From Hamiltosporidium tvaerminnensis (Eukaryota > Microsporidia > Dubosqiidae), in the NCBI GenBank assembly GCA_022605425.2, contig JAKIMF020000001.1, forward strand, positions 808,501 through 872,500: a DNA stretch of 64,000 bases. Direction: 5' to 3'. A model generated the notes under the pieces. The model saw nothing but the letters and a program-made list of their open reading frames with translations. It made no database searches and was not told the origin of the DNA. Within the stretch, counting starts at the first letter, position 1. Every line of letters begins with the position of its first letter. Below are positions 31,197 to 41,765 of this stretch, in pieces. The translations under genes and the position numbers were made by a program.

Positions 31197-32732
31197 TTAA
31201 CAGGGGAAAATGCTACACATTAGTTTCTTTTTCTTTTTGATTTCATTTTTCTGCATTTTTTTTTGTATTTCTAAATATTCAAGAATTTTTTTATCTATGA
31301 GTTTGTCCACAGCTTTTTTAGAGTCTAAAGAATTATTAAGAGTTTCTTTTTCATTTTTAAGTTTCAATATTTCATTAAGAAGATCATTTATTATTTCCCA
31401 TAATTTTTTCTTTGAATCTTCTTCGTCTTTATCATAACTTATTCCTACAGATGATTTAACATGATTATTTACTTGATTGGTGAATTCTTTTAAAGAGCTC
31501 AAAAGATCTTCTATTGATTTATTGTATTGTACTTTCCTATTTTCAAGTTCATTTTTATAATTTTCTTCCATTTCCTTATATTTCAATTCTATTTCCGTTG
31601 TGTCATTATTTGTAGCAAGTTCATTTATTTTTGAATGTAATTTGTTCATTTCTGATTTGTATCGTTCTATTTCTTCGGATAAGTCATCTTTCTTATTTTC
31701 TACTGTGTTTGATATGCCGATATGCTTATTAAAAAGTGTTGCAACGAATAAAAAATTCAATCTAGAATCACCTGCTATTATATCTCTCGCGCTTACAAAT
31801 TTACGACATTCTAATTTTTCTGCAATAATCAAAGCCTTTTCTGCTCGTTTTAAATCGTCACTTTCACTCCAGGCGCACATAAAATCTTCATCAGATACCA
31901 AATCTGGCGCAATTTGCTTCATCAATATCAGATATATTTTGGAATCTTTAATATCCGTCGAAAAGTTTTTACATTTGAAATAATTTTCTTGTAAATTTTT
32001 AGAAACATACAAATTGTTTGATTGGAGATCGATTTTTCTACCTGTAAAGCATGTATTGAATACTTGGGCTAAATTTTGAATAGATTTATTTTCATTTTTA
32101 CCTTCATTAAAAGTATATAGATTTAAATTTTTGATAATATCTGCATTTTTTGACTTTTCAAGGTGATAATTCACCCATCGAATCAAAAGATCTTCTGGTT
32201 GTTGAGATGCTATATCTTTCAAACTTTCATTTTGTTCCAAAAGTTTCACCAATTCAGGTCTTTTACTAATATTTGCTGTTTTTGTTAAACTCATTCGTAC
32301 AATTTGCCATAAAAGACCCAAAACAAGTCCTTTATGCATATTTAAAATATCTTCCGCTCCTATATTTACAGTAATTATTCCTATTTTCTTTGCTGTCATC
32401 AGTACTCTTGCAATATTTCCCGTAGCTTCAAATATTCCATTTTTATCTTCAAAATTTACAGGAATAGTAAGTTTATTAAAATTTATACACCCAGGTTTTA
32501 TCTCATCTAAAGCATACGCCAGAATAATTCCATCTCTTAGATTTTCATAAACAGAATATTCATTATCTATATTTATACCATCTGGTAATATAGATTTCAA
32601 ATGTTCAGAATAAGCTTTTCCTTCGTTGTCCAAAAATTCTTCAAATTTTTCATTATCAGCTTTACATCTTGTTCCTCTCTTTAATCCATTATCAATACTT
32701 CTCCTATCGATTTCTTCTTCTATTGTTGTCAT
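31197..32732 (-). CDS. fimbrin/plastin-like actin-binding protein with one ABD and a coiled-coil tail
   Basis: Predicted F-actin binder. Residues ~20-345 match the first actin-binding domain of fimbrin (two calponin-homology domains): ENLRDGIILAYALDEIKPG, NIGAEDILNMHKGLVLGLLW, EDLLIRWVNYHLEKS, the near-invariant NFSTDIKDSKIYLILMKQIAP, and RAEKALIIAEKLECRKFVSA with LNFLFVATLFNKH. The usual second ABD (CH3-CH4) and the EF-hands are absent. Instead residues ~355-500 form a long, Lys/Glu-rich coiled coil. The tail ends in a Lys run and two cysteines (KKKKKLMCSIFPC), which could be lipid-modified, but this is speculation. At 511 aa it is shorter than the usual 620-680. The leader has GGG, not CCC, 4 nt before the ATG. 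Dimerisation through the coil could replace the second ABD for bundling. Confidence 0.9.
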   Translation of the reverse strand: MTTIEEEIDRRSIDNGLKRGTRCKADNEKFEEFLDNEGKAYSEHLKSILPDGINIDNEYSVYENLRDGIILAYALDEIKPGCINFNKLTIPVNFEDKNGIFEATGNIARVLMTAKKIGIITVNIGAEDILNMHKGLVLGLLWQIVRMSLTKTANISKRPELVKLLEQNESLKDIASQQPEDLLIRWVNYHLEKSKNADIIKNLNLYTFNEGKNENKSIQNLAQVFNTCFTGRKIDLQSNNLYVSKNLQENYFKCKNFSTDIKDSKIYLILMKQIAPDLVSDEDFMCAWSESDDLKRAEKALIIAEKLECRKFVSARDIIAGDSRLNFLFVATLFNKHIGISNTVENKKDDLSEEIERYKSEMNKLHSKINELATNNDTTEIELKYKEMEENYKNELENRKVQYNKSIEDLLSSLKEFTNQVNNHVKSSVGISYDKDEEDSKKKLWEIINDLLNEILKLKNEKETLNNSLDSKKAVDKLIDKKILEYLEIQKKMQKNEIKKKKKLMCSIFPC

Positions 32733-33759
32733 TATACCCTTTTATAAACAAATAATTTTATTGTTTAGAAAATGATCTAGAACATCTTTCTTAATCAGGA
32801 ATTTTTATATATTTGTTTGCTAAGTTTATAAAAATAAATAATTTGAAAATTGTTTTGATTGTGATTTTAGATGTTTAAATGGCATATATAGGTGTTAATA
32901 GTGTATTTGTTTTGTAAATTATTTAATATGGAGGTGTCGAGTAATTGAACGTTTCTCATTATAATTAAATTTCATATCAAATTTATATTTTTATACTTTT
33001 TTTTAAAAACTTTTTTTATTTTTTTATGCTAAAATATTAGATCAGGCTGAGCATCAAGGGTTAAAATTATATGGCTACGTACCTGAGCAGACTTCATAAT
33101 AACCTTTATTAAAGTTGTCTTAATTCATAAGAGATTATCAGTATGTTTATTTTCTGGATAGGATATGATTTTGTAACTCTTGAATTTATTAAAAAAAATA
33201 AAGATACATTTAAAACTTTCTAAAAAAAACATTATTTAGAATAATATAAATCCTAAGGATAGAGAATTATAATAAAACACTTCTTGCATTAATAAAAAGT
33301 TTTCTACAAATTGAATTTAGAACTGAAAGAGAGCTACTTGAAGAATTTTGGAATAAGTTTAATCAATTAAAAAAATTTACAGCAAACGTAAAAACTGAAA
33401 ATTCCATTCAAAGTTATATAAATATAGAAAAAACGGATATTTCGATTAATCGACTGACAGCTCAAATTACTTAAGAAAAACAAAATCAATCCATCTAATA
33501 CATCTGTTAACTGCTATGTTGACAAAAAATGTAATTTGGGGCATTGTCCAAGTGACAACATTAAAACTTCTGAAAATTCTTTGACTTTTCAAAGAAAATG
33601 TAAAAATATGCCCTTAAAAAGTATATCATGCTTTGAAAGAAATAATTCACTACTGGGTCCACTTCTCCTTATTAATATAAGTTCATGTAAAAACAAATTT
33701 GGTTCTGCTATGTTCAAAAAATCCTTGAAAATTTGTATACTAACCAAAATATAAGTTCA
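32733..33759. other. intergenic stretch with a doubtful gag-like remnant
   Basis: No intact gene. From about 33280 to 33740 a broken plus-strand sequence reads like a charged helical protein followed by CNLGHCPSDN, vaguely like a retroelement zinc knuckle. A string CATTCAAAGTTATATAAA within it recurs near 61725. The match is too weak to name. Confidence 0.35.
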
Positions 33760-34330
33760 GAGTAGAAATGATGTTCAAATTTGGAATAATAGACTCGAAA
33801 TATATATTTTGGATAGGAAATATAATGAAATTAAAATACATCGTGATCGAATTGATTTCACGAGATTCGCTTCAAATTGTTGAAACTGAAAAACTTAGGA
33901 AGTATGACCTATTAGCAAATGATCTAGAGTTTATTTATAAATTTAGTATGGAGATGATTTTCCATATAATAACCTGGGACGGTATTATGACAAAATAAAA
34001 GATGTATCTTAAAAGAATACAATTACAAATAAGAGAGAGCGTCAATGTTTCCTGATTTCTACTTGAAACAATATCCGACTCTATTTTTTTAATTCAAAAA
34101 GAGGTTTTAAGTCAGGAATAGTCACGGATTAGAATTGGGAAAAATATTTTAGAATCCAATTTTTGTATCAGGAACCTATAAATAGAGGTACAGTAATTAC
34201 ATATACATTAATGAGATATAGTGTACTAAACAAAAAAACGAGCAGTTCTCTAAATGTAGAAAACGAAATGAATATTTCTGAAGTGATAAATAAAAGAGTT
34301 ATTTTAAGCAAGTAAAATATAAAAAAAATA
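33760..34330 (+). mobile_element. decayed non-LTR retrotransposon fragment
   Basis: Matches the endonuclease and tail of the full-length element: a degenerate RPDIF region at about 33770-33830, then SRDSLQIVETEKLRKYDLLA and ITWDGIMTK up to 33998, and a degraded FDRRRGLESG segment near 34085-34130. Stops and shifts occur throughout. No target-site duplication is visible. Confidence 0.8.
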
Positions 34331-34501
34331 CAAAATTAAATTTTATTATTAGTTTTTGCAATTTTATATTAGAAAAAATTGAAGAGATAATTTTTGAGAA
34401 CTAAATTGAATAAAAATTTTGTATTTGAAAAAACAAAGTAATTTATAATAAATGATCAGCTAATATAACATCCGATCATCTAATTTCTAGCTTTGTACTA
34501 T

Positions 34502-35176
34502 TTAAGTATTCTTAATATTAAAATATTCGGATTTAATTTTTTTAATGAGTTCTTTACAAATATATTCCCCTTTTTTAAAATATTCCAAATCAGTTGCTAA
34601 TACTTGTAAATAACAAGGATCGTTAGATTCACTATCTAAGCATATTTCAATTGTTCCTGAATATCTTCCACGTAACCTAATAACAAGATTATCAAGTATT
34701 ACAAATTCATTCGTGTATTCTCCAAACTTAATCATTTCTAAAAAATTGGTATTTTTATTTCTGTATTTACTTAAATCCTCTGAAATTCTTTTTAAGTGAA
34801 ATATCACGATTTCTTTAATAGAAAAATTATTTTTTATTTCGTAAATTCCTACTTCTATTTTACAACTAATTATATTTTTATATCCGTTATAAACATTTCT
34901 TACTTCTCCAGATTTAAAACTTAAAGCAAGTTCACCTTTTTTCATTATTTCTTTCAATTTTAATATGGCACAATCAATATTATGGAGATATTTACCAGTA
35001 ACTTCTAAACAAAGTAAATTATCGGTTGTTTCTGTTTGTAATTTTAACGGTGATAATGTCCCTCTTTTGAGTATTTCCACACCATAAAGTTCATCCAATT
35101 CGATTAATGTTCGTATTCTTGTTACAAGATATGGAAAATTACAATTTTCTACTTCTAAAGACTTAGAATGATTCAT
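34502..35176 (-). CDS. protein with two KH-like RNA-binding domains
   Basis: A 224-aa protein that appears to hold two copies of the divergent KH-like fold found in KHDC4/Blom7 and at the C-terminus of Prp5/DDX46. Repeat 1 (about 18-85) reads ELYGVEILKRGTLSP ... CLEVTGKYLHNIDCAILKLK (family: AxIxxRGxY...KLYLxIE...A..I). Repeat 2 (about 155-218) reads LVIRLRGRYSG ... PCYLQVLATDLEYFKKGEYI. A role in pre-mRNA processing fits its divergent neighbour LSM2, 270 bp away, and the nearby-encoded Luc7, but this is inference. It has no CCC before its ATG. Frame is intact. The domain call is by pattern only, so moderate certainty. Confidence 0.6.
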   Translation of the reverse strand: MNHSKSLEVENCNFPYLVTRIRTLIELDELYGVEILKRGTLSPLKLQTETTDNLLCLEVTGKYLHNIDCAILKLKEIMKKGELALSFKSGEVRNVYNGYKNIISCKIEVGIYEIKNNFSIKEIVIFHLKRISEDLSKYRNKNTNFLEMIKFGEYTNEFVILDNLVIRLRGRYSGTIEICLDSESNDPCYLQVLATDLEYFKKGEYICKELIKKIKSEYFNIKNT

Positions 35177-35446
35177 AATTATTTACTTTGTTTTTTATTT
35201 TTCGTTTCGTAAGAAGAAATTGTGGTAAAGCCGCATCATTTATTATATCTTTATCAATATTTGTATTATCAATATCTTTTTCTTTATAAATTCTTTCTTC
35301 AAATAAATCCCATCGATTTTTATTCATTTATAAATATTTACACCCTTAAAAAACCGTTCTTCTTTATAAATTATTTCTTTAAGAAAAATACCATCAATTT
35401 TTATTTGTTAGATTCGTTTATAGTGGTTAGACATTCAAACCCTTAA
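35177..35446. promoter_or_regulatory. shared intergenic promoter region of KH-like gene and LSM2
   Basis: 270 bp separate the two divergent start codons. CCC lies at 35440-35442 before LSM2. The A/T-rich middle shows a repeated TCTTTATAAATT word. Confidence 0.5.
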
Positions 35447-35752
35447 ATGATGTTCTATATGTATTTTAAATCATTTGTAAATAAAAATGTAGAAGTGGTA
35501 TTAAAAAATGAAATAAAAATATATGGCGTACTTCTTAGTGTTGATTCATATTTAAATTGTAAAATAAAAATTGATAAAATAGAAAATGCAGATATTGGAA
35601 TTTCTAATCTTATTATTTGTTATATACGAGGATCAAATATAAAATTTTTATGGTTAAAAAATGATTTAGAACGTATGAAAGGATTGATGGATGCTAGTCG
35701 TTATAGAGTAACAATGTGCAATAAAAGTACAAATAAATGTGAAGAGGAATAG
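35447..35752 (+). CDS. LSM2: U6 snRNA-associated Sm-like protein LSm2
   Basis: Subunit of the heptameric LSm ring, both the nuclear LSm2-8 complex on U6 snRNA and the cytoplasmic LSm1-7 complex in mRNA decay. The 101-aa product aligns end to end with LSm2: MLFYxFFKxLV-type start (MMFYMYFKSFVNKNVEVVLK), Sm1 motif with YGVLLSVDSYLNCKI, and Sm2 motif with CYIRGSNIKFLWL (family: CFIRGSVVRYVxLP). The C-terminus DASR also matches. CCC lies 4 nt before the ATG, so the first Met is preferred; the second Met is adjacent. Firm identification. Confidence 0.95.
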   Translation: MMFYMYFKSFVNKNVEVVLKNEIKIYGVLLSVDSYLNCKIKIDKIENADIGISNLIICYIRGSNIKFLWLKNDLERMKGLMDASRYRVTMCNKSTNKCEEE

Positions 35753-36272
35753 AAAATATTAAATATTTTTTTTAAAAAAGAATATTTTATTGAATAAATT
35801 TTTTAATTAAGTATCAAATTACTACAATTATAATTTCATATTTTTCTTTTATAAAAGTGATATTTTAAGCAGTAATTGTATTTATAGTAAAATAAAATGT
35901 TTTTGACTTTAGTTGGTCTTTTAATTATAAATTAAATGAATATTGAATCGCTGATGTAATAAATGTAGAAGATATTCATTTAAATTTTAAATATATGAAT
36001 TATTATTTTTACAATTTGGAAGTCTTATTTTATTTATTTTATACTTTTTATACGACAGATTTTTAAAAATTTTGAATTAAATTTATAGTTGTCTATGACC
36101 CCTGTTTATTGTACAAAATGCACTTAATATTGCAAATAAAAAAATCAAGCCAATTTTATTGTGCTGATTTTTTCCTTATCTTTGTCTCGAACAGAAGCTT
36201 ACATTCTGTTAAAATTAAGCTGAAAAAGTTATTTTGTCCCAAATACTGAAATATTCTATATAAATAATTTAT
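35753..36272. other. gene-free AT-rich spacer
   Basis: No gene or element is seen before repeat X copy C. Confidence 0.5.
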
Positions 36273-36987
36273 CTTTATTTAAAAGTATAACATATTATTA
36301 AAACAGTGGCAAGTGTTATATTTGTTTTCATGACATTAACGTAGTTCCAGGTTTAACATAAATAACTGCTACCCCAATACTCCATCATTACCCCCTGCGA
36401 TACCTACGTCCTAAAGCCTTTCATCGACCAGGTGTGTAGAATCTAATTAATAAGCGAGGCAGTTGCCCGGAGGTCGTTGTAGTCCGATGCATGGTGTGTG
36501 ATTGTAGGTTGAAGCATCTCAGGCTCCCCCGAGATTATAAAGCATTCCCAGTTACCCTACACATTCAAAACCCAAAAAATTCTAGCTAAGATATATATTG
36601 GTGACTTACATGGAGTCCCTTAGATAGTCAATGTTATACCAACACGTATAACCCACTATTTAGCTTTCCAGGATTTAAATAGTTTTATTTTCTATATTTC
36701 ACAGGCGTCAAGTCTTCTAACCTGAGTAGCCAAGACTAGGTTTCCATGCTTATACATGGCGATTGCCTACAAGTTCAGCTGTAGTCAGCAATCTTATTAC
36801 GTAAAAATCACAAGCTGGATTTGCAGAAAAAGTTTTATAGACCTTTTTTTCTCATATAAACCCACACTTCATAGCTAAAAACTCAGGTAGTTTTCTTTCT
36901 ACCAAAAATCCTAAACTATAATTTTCACACCAATTTCACATACTCATTACAATGTAGATAGTTTTTTGTCTGATTTTCCTCTCTATG
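36273..36987 (+). mobile_element. repeat X, copy C
   Basis: Begins CTTTATTTAAAAGTATAACA and shares AAAACAGTGGCAAGTGTTAT and TAAATAACTGCTACCCCA with copy A. It ends near TTTTCCTCTCTATG. Full length but more diverged than copy B. Confidence 0.83.
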
Positions 36988-37360
36988 ACTTTTTTAAATA
37001 GAAATGTTTAAGATCTAATTCTAATGAAAAAAATCAAATTATTATATTTTTAAAGAAAATTCGTACTCAAATTTTTTTGAACAAGATATAAAAACTGTTA
37101 TAGAAATCAGAATTAATAAATTTATTTTTTTAGAGAGAAAAACCAAACAATTAAAAGTTAAATTACTTACATCTTACAAAGGTCAAACACAAAATACGTG
37201 TGATTCGTGACAATTATTTTTTGTAGATTAAGTTTTTAGATCACAACTTGTTTTTCGGCTTCCTTTTGATCAATGATAGAACATGGATAATTAGAACTGA
37301 ACCAAAAACATCAAAAAAATAATTCTGTCATTTTAAAAACAGTGAAAGAATTTTTCGGCA

Positions 37361-37420
37361 TTCTATTTGTTCATACTCACCACCAAGACGTACAAGAGGT
37401 TGGAAAAAGTAAGTAAGTAT
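37361..37420 (+). repeat. repeat Y, copy 3
   Basis: TTCATACTCACCACCAAGAC is followed by GTACAAGAGG and an AAGTAAGTAAGTA tail. Confidence 0.5.
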
Positions 37421-37890
37421 TTTAAAATCAAGACAAATGCTACAAAAAAAACATTTAAAGTAATAACAAATTAAAATAAATAGAAAGAAGAATAAAAATA
37501 TTTAAATAAAAAATGATCCACGTAAAGAGTAGTCTGAATTTTGTTACAGTAGGATCGATTACTGTCTTTCGAATTTGACTATTTTTACACCCAAGCATAG
37601 CCATTTCCAAACCATCTAAAATCATCCAATTCCTGTCATTTAGATGGCAAAATTGCTGTTAAACTATGCGTTGACCTAATCAACCACCATCTCGGTATGT
37701 ATGGGCTCTCAGACCTTCCTAAGGAATAATTCCCTATCGAAAGCTTTTACGTAGACAGGGGGAATTTAAAAAAAAAATTTAAAAATTATTTTTAAGGAAG
37801 AAATGACTGTAAAAGTTAATGTGAATAGTAAAACATAAAAATCTGTAGATTTAAAATTTTTAGAGCAAAACAACTTTTTTATAGAAATAA

Positions 37891-38036
37891 AATAGAATGT
37901 AAAGAAGGAAGTAAATTTTATTACTATAATTTGATTCTAGTAATATACGGAGAAATAAAATAAAATAGAATGTAAAGAAGGAAGCACATTTTATTTCTAT
38001 AATTTGATTCTAGTAATATACGGAGAAATAAAATAA
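37891..38036. repeat. 73-bp tandem duplication
   Basis: Units start at 37891 and 37964 (AATAGAATGTAAAGAAGGAA). They share TTTGATTCTAGTAATATACG and differ by only a few bases. Confidence 0.85.
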
Positions 38037-38450
38037 AATTTTTTTCAATATTTGGTTTTTTATTTCGAGCTTTTACTCGCTTTATTCTTCTTTAAATACA
38101 GAAAATTATAAAATATTTTAATTTAAAATGCATGGACAATCCAATGATTGTCCGAAGTTGTTTTATGTTTTTATAGCACCTTTTTAAATAATTTTGAAGG
38201 CGACTCTTAAACAGGGGATGTATTAAAAAGAATTTTTTTATTAGAAATTTTTATATCAAGAATATTTAAAAAAATACTGTAAATATGGTTCAGTATTCAA
38301 GAAAAAATTTAAAAAAACGAATAAATATTAAAAAATTAAAGATTAAAATTTATTTGTAGAATTATTTCGTTTACAACTGTTTATTTATAATTTTTATGTT
38401 ATTTTAATTTTATATGTTGTATTTTTATGGTTTTATTTTTAATCCCATAA

Positions 38451-39393
38451 ATGTTCGTTCTTACTAATTACAACGAAAAAGAACCTCTTGAAATAAAATC
38501 TAAAAATCCATTAATTTTACACAAAAAAGTAGAAAATATTACGTATCAATCTACAGAAGTAGAAAGTAAATTAAATTTTTATATTTGTGATTCAAAAGAC
38601 ACTCTTGAAAATTTTATACCAGTTACTTTACACAGAATAAATATTATAACGGATGAAAGTTTTAAAAAAGAAGATTATATATCCAATTGTTGCAATATAG
38701 ATAAGAATGTAAAAAATCAAAAATGAAGTACAAAAGAATTCTTATTCAAAAACTGTTTCGGTTCTGAATCAACCAAGTAAATATATTCAGCCGGTTTTAC
38801 CGCCAAAAAATGAAAATTTTAAGTTTTACGATCTTGAAAATCTATTTCCAAAAGAAATTATACAACATTTTTCTGATTTAAATACACATCTTTCACATTT
38901 AGAACCAATTTATTTACAGTTATATCACAAAGAACTTATTAAAATAAAAAATGCAGATAAAAAAAAGCAAGAATGTATTGAAAAGATAAAAAAACCAAAA
39001 ATTGAAAAATTTGAATGTATTTTTACTCCAGAAACACTTAAAGTACATATTCTTATTTTAGATTGTCTCCATAAGCTATTAACTATGGAATATCATCGGA
39101 AAGATCTTATAATCAAAAATTTTCCAAAAAAGTTTAATTTTTTTATTTCTTATATCCAAGAATTTATAAGTAATAACCGACTTATCGGTCTTAATAAAGA
39201 TAAATTTTGTGTTATTTATTATATTTTGTTTCTAAAAGTTAATAATTTTGTATCTAACTTGAAAGAAATGCCATTTTACGACAATAAAGAAAAAAAAGTT
39301 ATTGAAATGCTAAGAATTATAGGGTGTATAGTCAAAAATAATGAAGTAAAAATGTGTAGAGAACCCATTTATGAAGTAACTAGAAGGAGATAG
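38451..39393 (+). CDS. unrecognised protein, frame changes +1 at 38724
   Basis: The first frame (38451 to a TGA at 38724-38726, 91 aa) has CCC 4 nt before its ATG, good evidence of a real start. The +1 frame is open from about 38717 to 39393 and holds a Lys-rich, helical, conserved-looking protein: PPKNENFKFYDLENLFPKEI, then ILILDCLHKLLTMEYHRKDL and a helical C-terminus ending EVTRRR. The frames join within an A-rich stretch ending CAA AAA TGA A. The combined product would be about 313 aa. I do not recognise the family; soluble, probably nuclear or cytosolic as no signal or membrane segment is seen. The break may be an assembly indel, a recent mutation or a +1 frameshift at AAA-UGA. Confidence 0.65.
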
Positions 39394-41000
39394 GAAAAGA
39401 ATTTAAAATATTTTTTAGGTATTAACAGATCGTTGTGGTTAATAAAATTATTGCTATTATTTTGATGTATTTGTAGTAAAAAAAATGATTTCTTTATTAG
39501 TTCTTTCAAAATTTTAACTGTAAATCTGTTTTAAACCTAATTCATTATTATTATCTGTTGTAATTGTCTTCCACACGGAAGCATGTGTTCAAATTGTATT
39601 TTTTGCAGCATAATATTATGAAATATATAATTAATCTGCTCAAATTGAATTTTGATATATTATTTAAATACATTCTGAGTAAATTTATGGCTGAACGATT
39701 GTGATATGTCTAAACATGGTTGTATTGGTATAACTGAAACATGTGTTTAAACATATAAATTTGGGAGTATGAATTTTTGAGGAGATTGAAAGTATACAAA
39801 TAACTGGTAATTTACTTATCATTTCTTCATTCTGAAACCAAGATTTAGGAGTATGAATTCTTGAGGAGATTGGAAGTATACAAATAACTGGTAATTTATT
39901 TAGGTTCTTCTTTCGGAAATCAAGAGTTTAAGTAGGTTACAAAATATATTAAATATTTTTATTGCATTTTAATATTTCTCTGATCTTAAAAAAAGTGAAA
40001 TATTGTTTTTTTCCATTTTGAATATATTTCGTTCTTGGAAATTTATTTATGCGATTCTGATTTTTATTAAAAAACCTATATTCCTTGATTGTTTGTATTA
40101 AATCTTTTTTCAATTTTTTTAAATTTTATAGATTAATTTCTTGAGTATTTTTTTTCTTTCTTAATTTTATAGCATCAAGCTGAGATGCCTATATTTTGTT
40201 TTCTTTTATTGAGCTTGTTCCACCCCAAACGGCCGGAACTCAATCCAGAAGTGAATTTAAGCTTCTCCGAATTACAGGCGTTTCATAGCCATTTTGCTTT
40301 TGACTGGTAGGCTTTCTTACTCACACAACCCTTGCTCATTCTAAGGGACAAATATTGTACGTACCGATAGATTGAAACAGCTTTTTGCGGAAGCAAGTTC
40401 CGATATGATGACCACTAGATTATTTTAATGGCCTAGATTTGTTAAATTATTAATTGATCGCAAAAATATCAGCTAAAAATATTTTTTTAATTTACAACGA
40501 TATCTAATTTTGATTTTTCCTACTATATTTACAATTTTATGGCTTGTAACTTGTTGATAATGGAATGATAGTGCAATCCGTTTCTTTAAATAGCAATGAA
40601 TTGAGTATTGTCATAAGATACTCGAGCGCATATTAATGAGATTTTAGGGATAGTCGTCTCTGTAACATTTGAAGTTAATATTGGCAAAATGATTTAAACT
40701 TACAACAATAGAAAATTAATAAATTTTAACAAGCTACCGTTTTTATTTCATAATATTTAAAAAGAAATTTCGATTTGCTTATATATTAGATTGTATGTAA
40801 TGCACCTCATTTTTTGATTTGTTCCAAGTTTAAGATTTTTTTATATATATTCGAAATTTAATGAATGCTAAATGTATTAATTCAAGCTTAGTTTTGTATG
40901 TTTATGAAGAAACAAATTTGTTAAATAAATAATCTATATAATTTATGAATTGATATAAAATTTAAAATTCATATCTTGACTTTTAGCATAGTCATGTATA
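39394..41000. other. gene-free intergenic stretch
   Basis: Contains an 84-bp tandem duplication (39764-39930) and a more G+C-rich island at about 40200-40440 with no recognised content. Confidence 0.5.
39764..39930. repeat. 84-bp tandem duplication
   Basis: Units begin GGAGTATGAATT at 39764 and 39848 and share AAGTATACAAATAACTGGTA. The second half of the units is more diverged. Confidence 0.8.
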
Positions 41001-41765
41001 TAGGGTTAGCAGATTTTTTTAAGCCGATATCGGGACAAATGAGTAAAAAGTCCCAAAAATCGGGATTTCGATGAATGATCGGGACAACCCCCGGAAGTAC
41101 CTAGTCTTGCCATAAGTTCTGCCTCAAAAATTTGACATAACGATTAGCTAAAATAAATGCCATAAGAAACCTGCCTACTGTTTATCACAGATATGAAGCT
41201 AAGGATTACCAGTTCACAATTTTATAAACAAATTACTTTCCCAAGAAGTACGAGTACTTTATTTTCTAGGAACACTTTTTCTTGTATCAGAACTTATGGC
41301 AGGACAAGGTATAATGTGAAAAAAAGGAAATAAAAATACGTTCATTGTTTCTTTCGAAATAACTGTTTAAAAAAGGTTTTTTATTTTTCATACTTTGATG
41401 TGATTTAGAGTTCTCATTTTAGTTGATACTTACTTATTGATTCCAGTAGAGTAAGATGGTGTAGGCAGAGCAGGTGTAGCACCGCGAAAAGATCACAAGC
41501 AACCGAGACTAAAAAATAAGGGGTGTAGAGATTCAAGACATCTGTTTGGTATACAGAAGTAACTTTTCTTGGAACATCAGAGGAATAACTGATACCTCCA
41601 GTTTGTCTTCCAAGAACTCCAGAATTATATTTCCGTGTGACCTTATAAGAATCATTAAATAAACTGTCGGATAATGAAACGGAAAATATCGGGACACTGC
41701 GTGTTCCGACGGGACATTTCGTAAAAGCTTACCAAATCGGGACATCTGGCAACTCTACATCTATA
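40993..41765. mobile_element. hAT-like non-autonomous DNA transposon
   Basis: The element body is 41001-41757. The termini are imperfect inverted repeats: TAGGGTTAGCAGAT at the left and, in reverse complement, TAGAGTTGCCAGAT at the right (3 mismatches). They are flanked by near-identical 8-bp sequences, CATGTATA (40993-41000) and CATCTATA (41758-41765), the target-duplication length of hAT transposons. Subterminal regions carry repeated CGGGACA/TCCCGAT words at both ends, a possible transposase-binding array. No transposase frame is visible. A second MITE is nested at 41100-41309. The G+C-richer composition and motif style resemble elements of animal genomes, so transfer from a host is conceivable. 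Confidence 0.7.
41100..41309. mobile_element. Tc1/mariner-type MITE with 22-bp inverted repeats
   Basis: The 210-bp element starts CCTAGTCTTGCCATAAGTTC and ends with the reverse complement of the same 22 bp at 41288-41309, with 2 mismatches. It is flanked by TA on both sides (41098-41099 and 41310-41311), the target duplication of Tc1/mariner elements. It has no coding capacity and lies inside the hAT-like element, so it is the younger insertion. Confidence 0.9.

Larger units (their letters stand above)
36988..38443. other. gene-free intergenic stretch with repeats
   Basis: Contains a family Y repeat (37361-37420), a more G+C-rich island at about 37540-37765 with no recognised content, and a 73-bp tandem duplication at 37891-38036. 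No gene is supportable. Confidence 0.5.

Noticed and set aside
33280-33740. Retroelement gag with zinc knuckle
   Set aside because: CNLGHCPSDN lacks the regular CCHC spacing and the frame is broken; listed only as doubtful.
39085-39393. Identification of the 38451 gene as Mediator MED7
   Set aside because: ILILDCLHKLLTMEYHRKDL superficially resembles the MED7 NIHHLLNEYRPHQARE motif, but the key residues do not align without shifting, and the rest does not match.
41533-41745. Minus-strand 70-codon frame
   Set aside because: Lies within the right half of the hAT-like element; no transposase motif.
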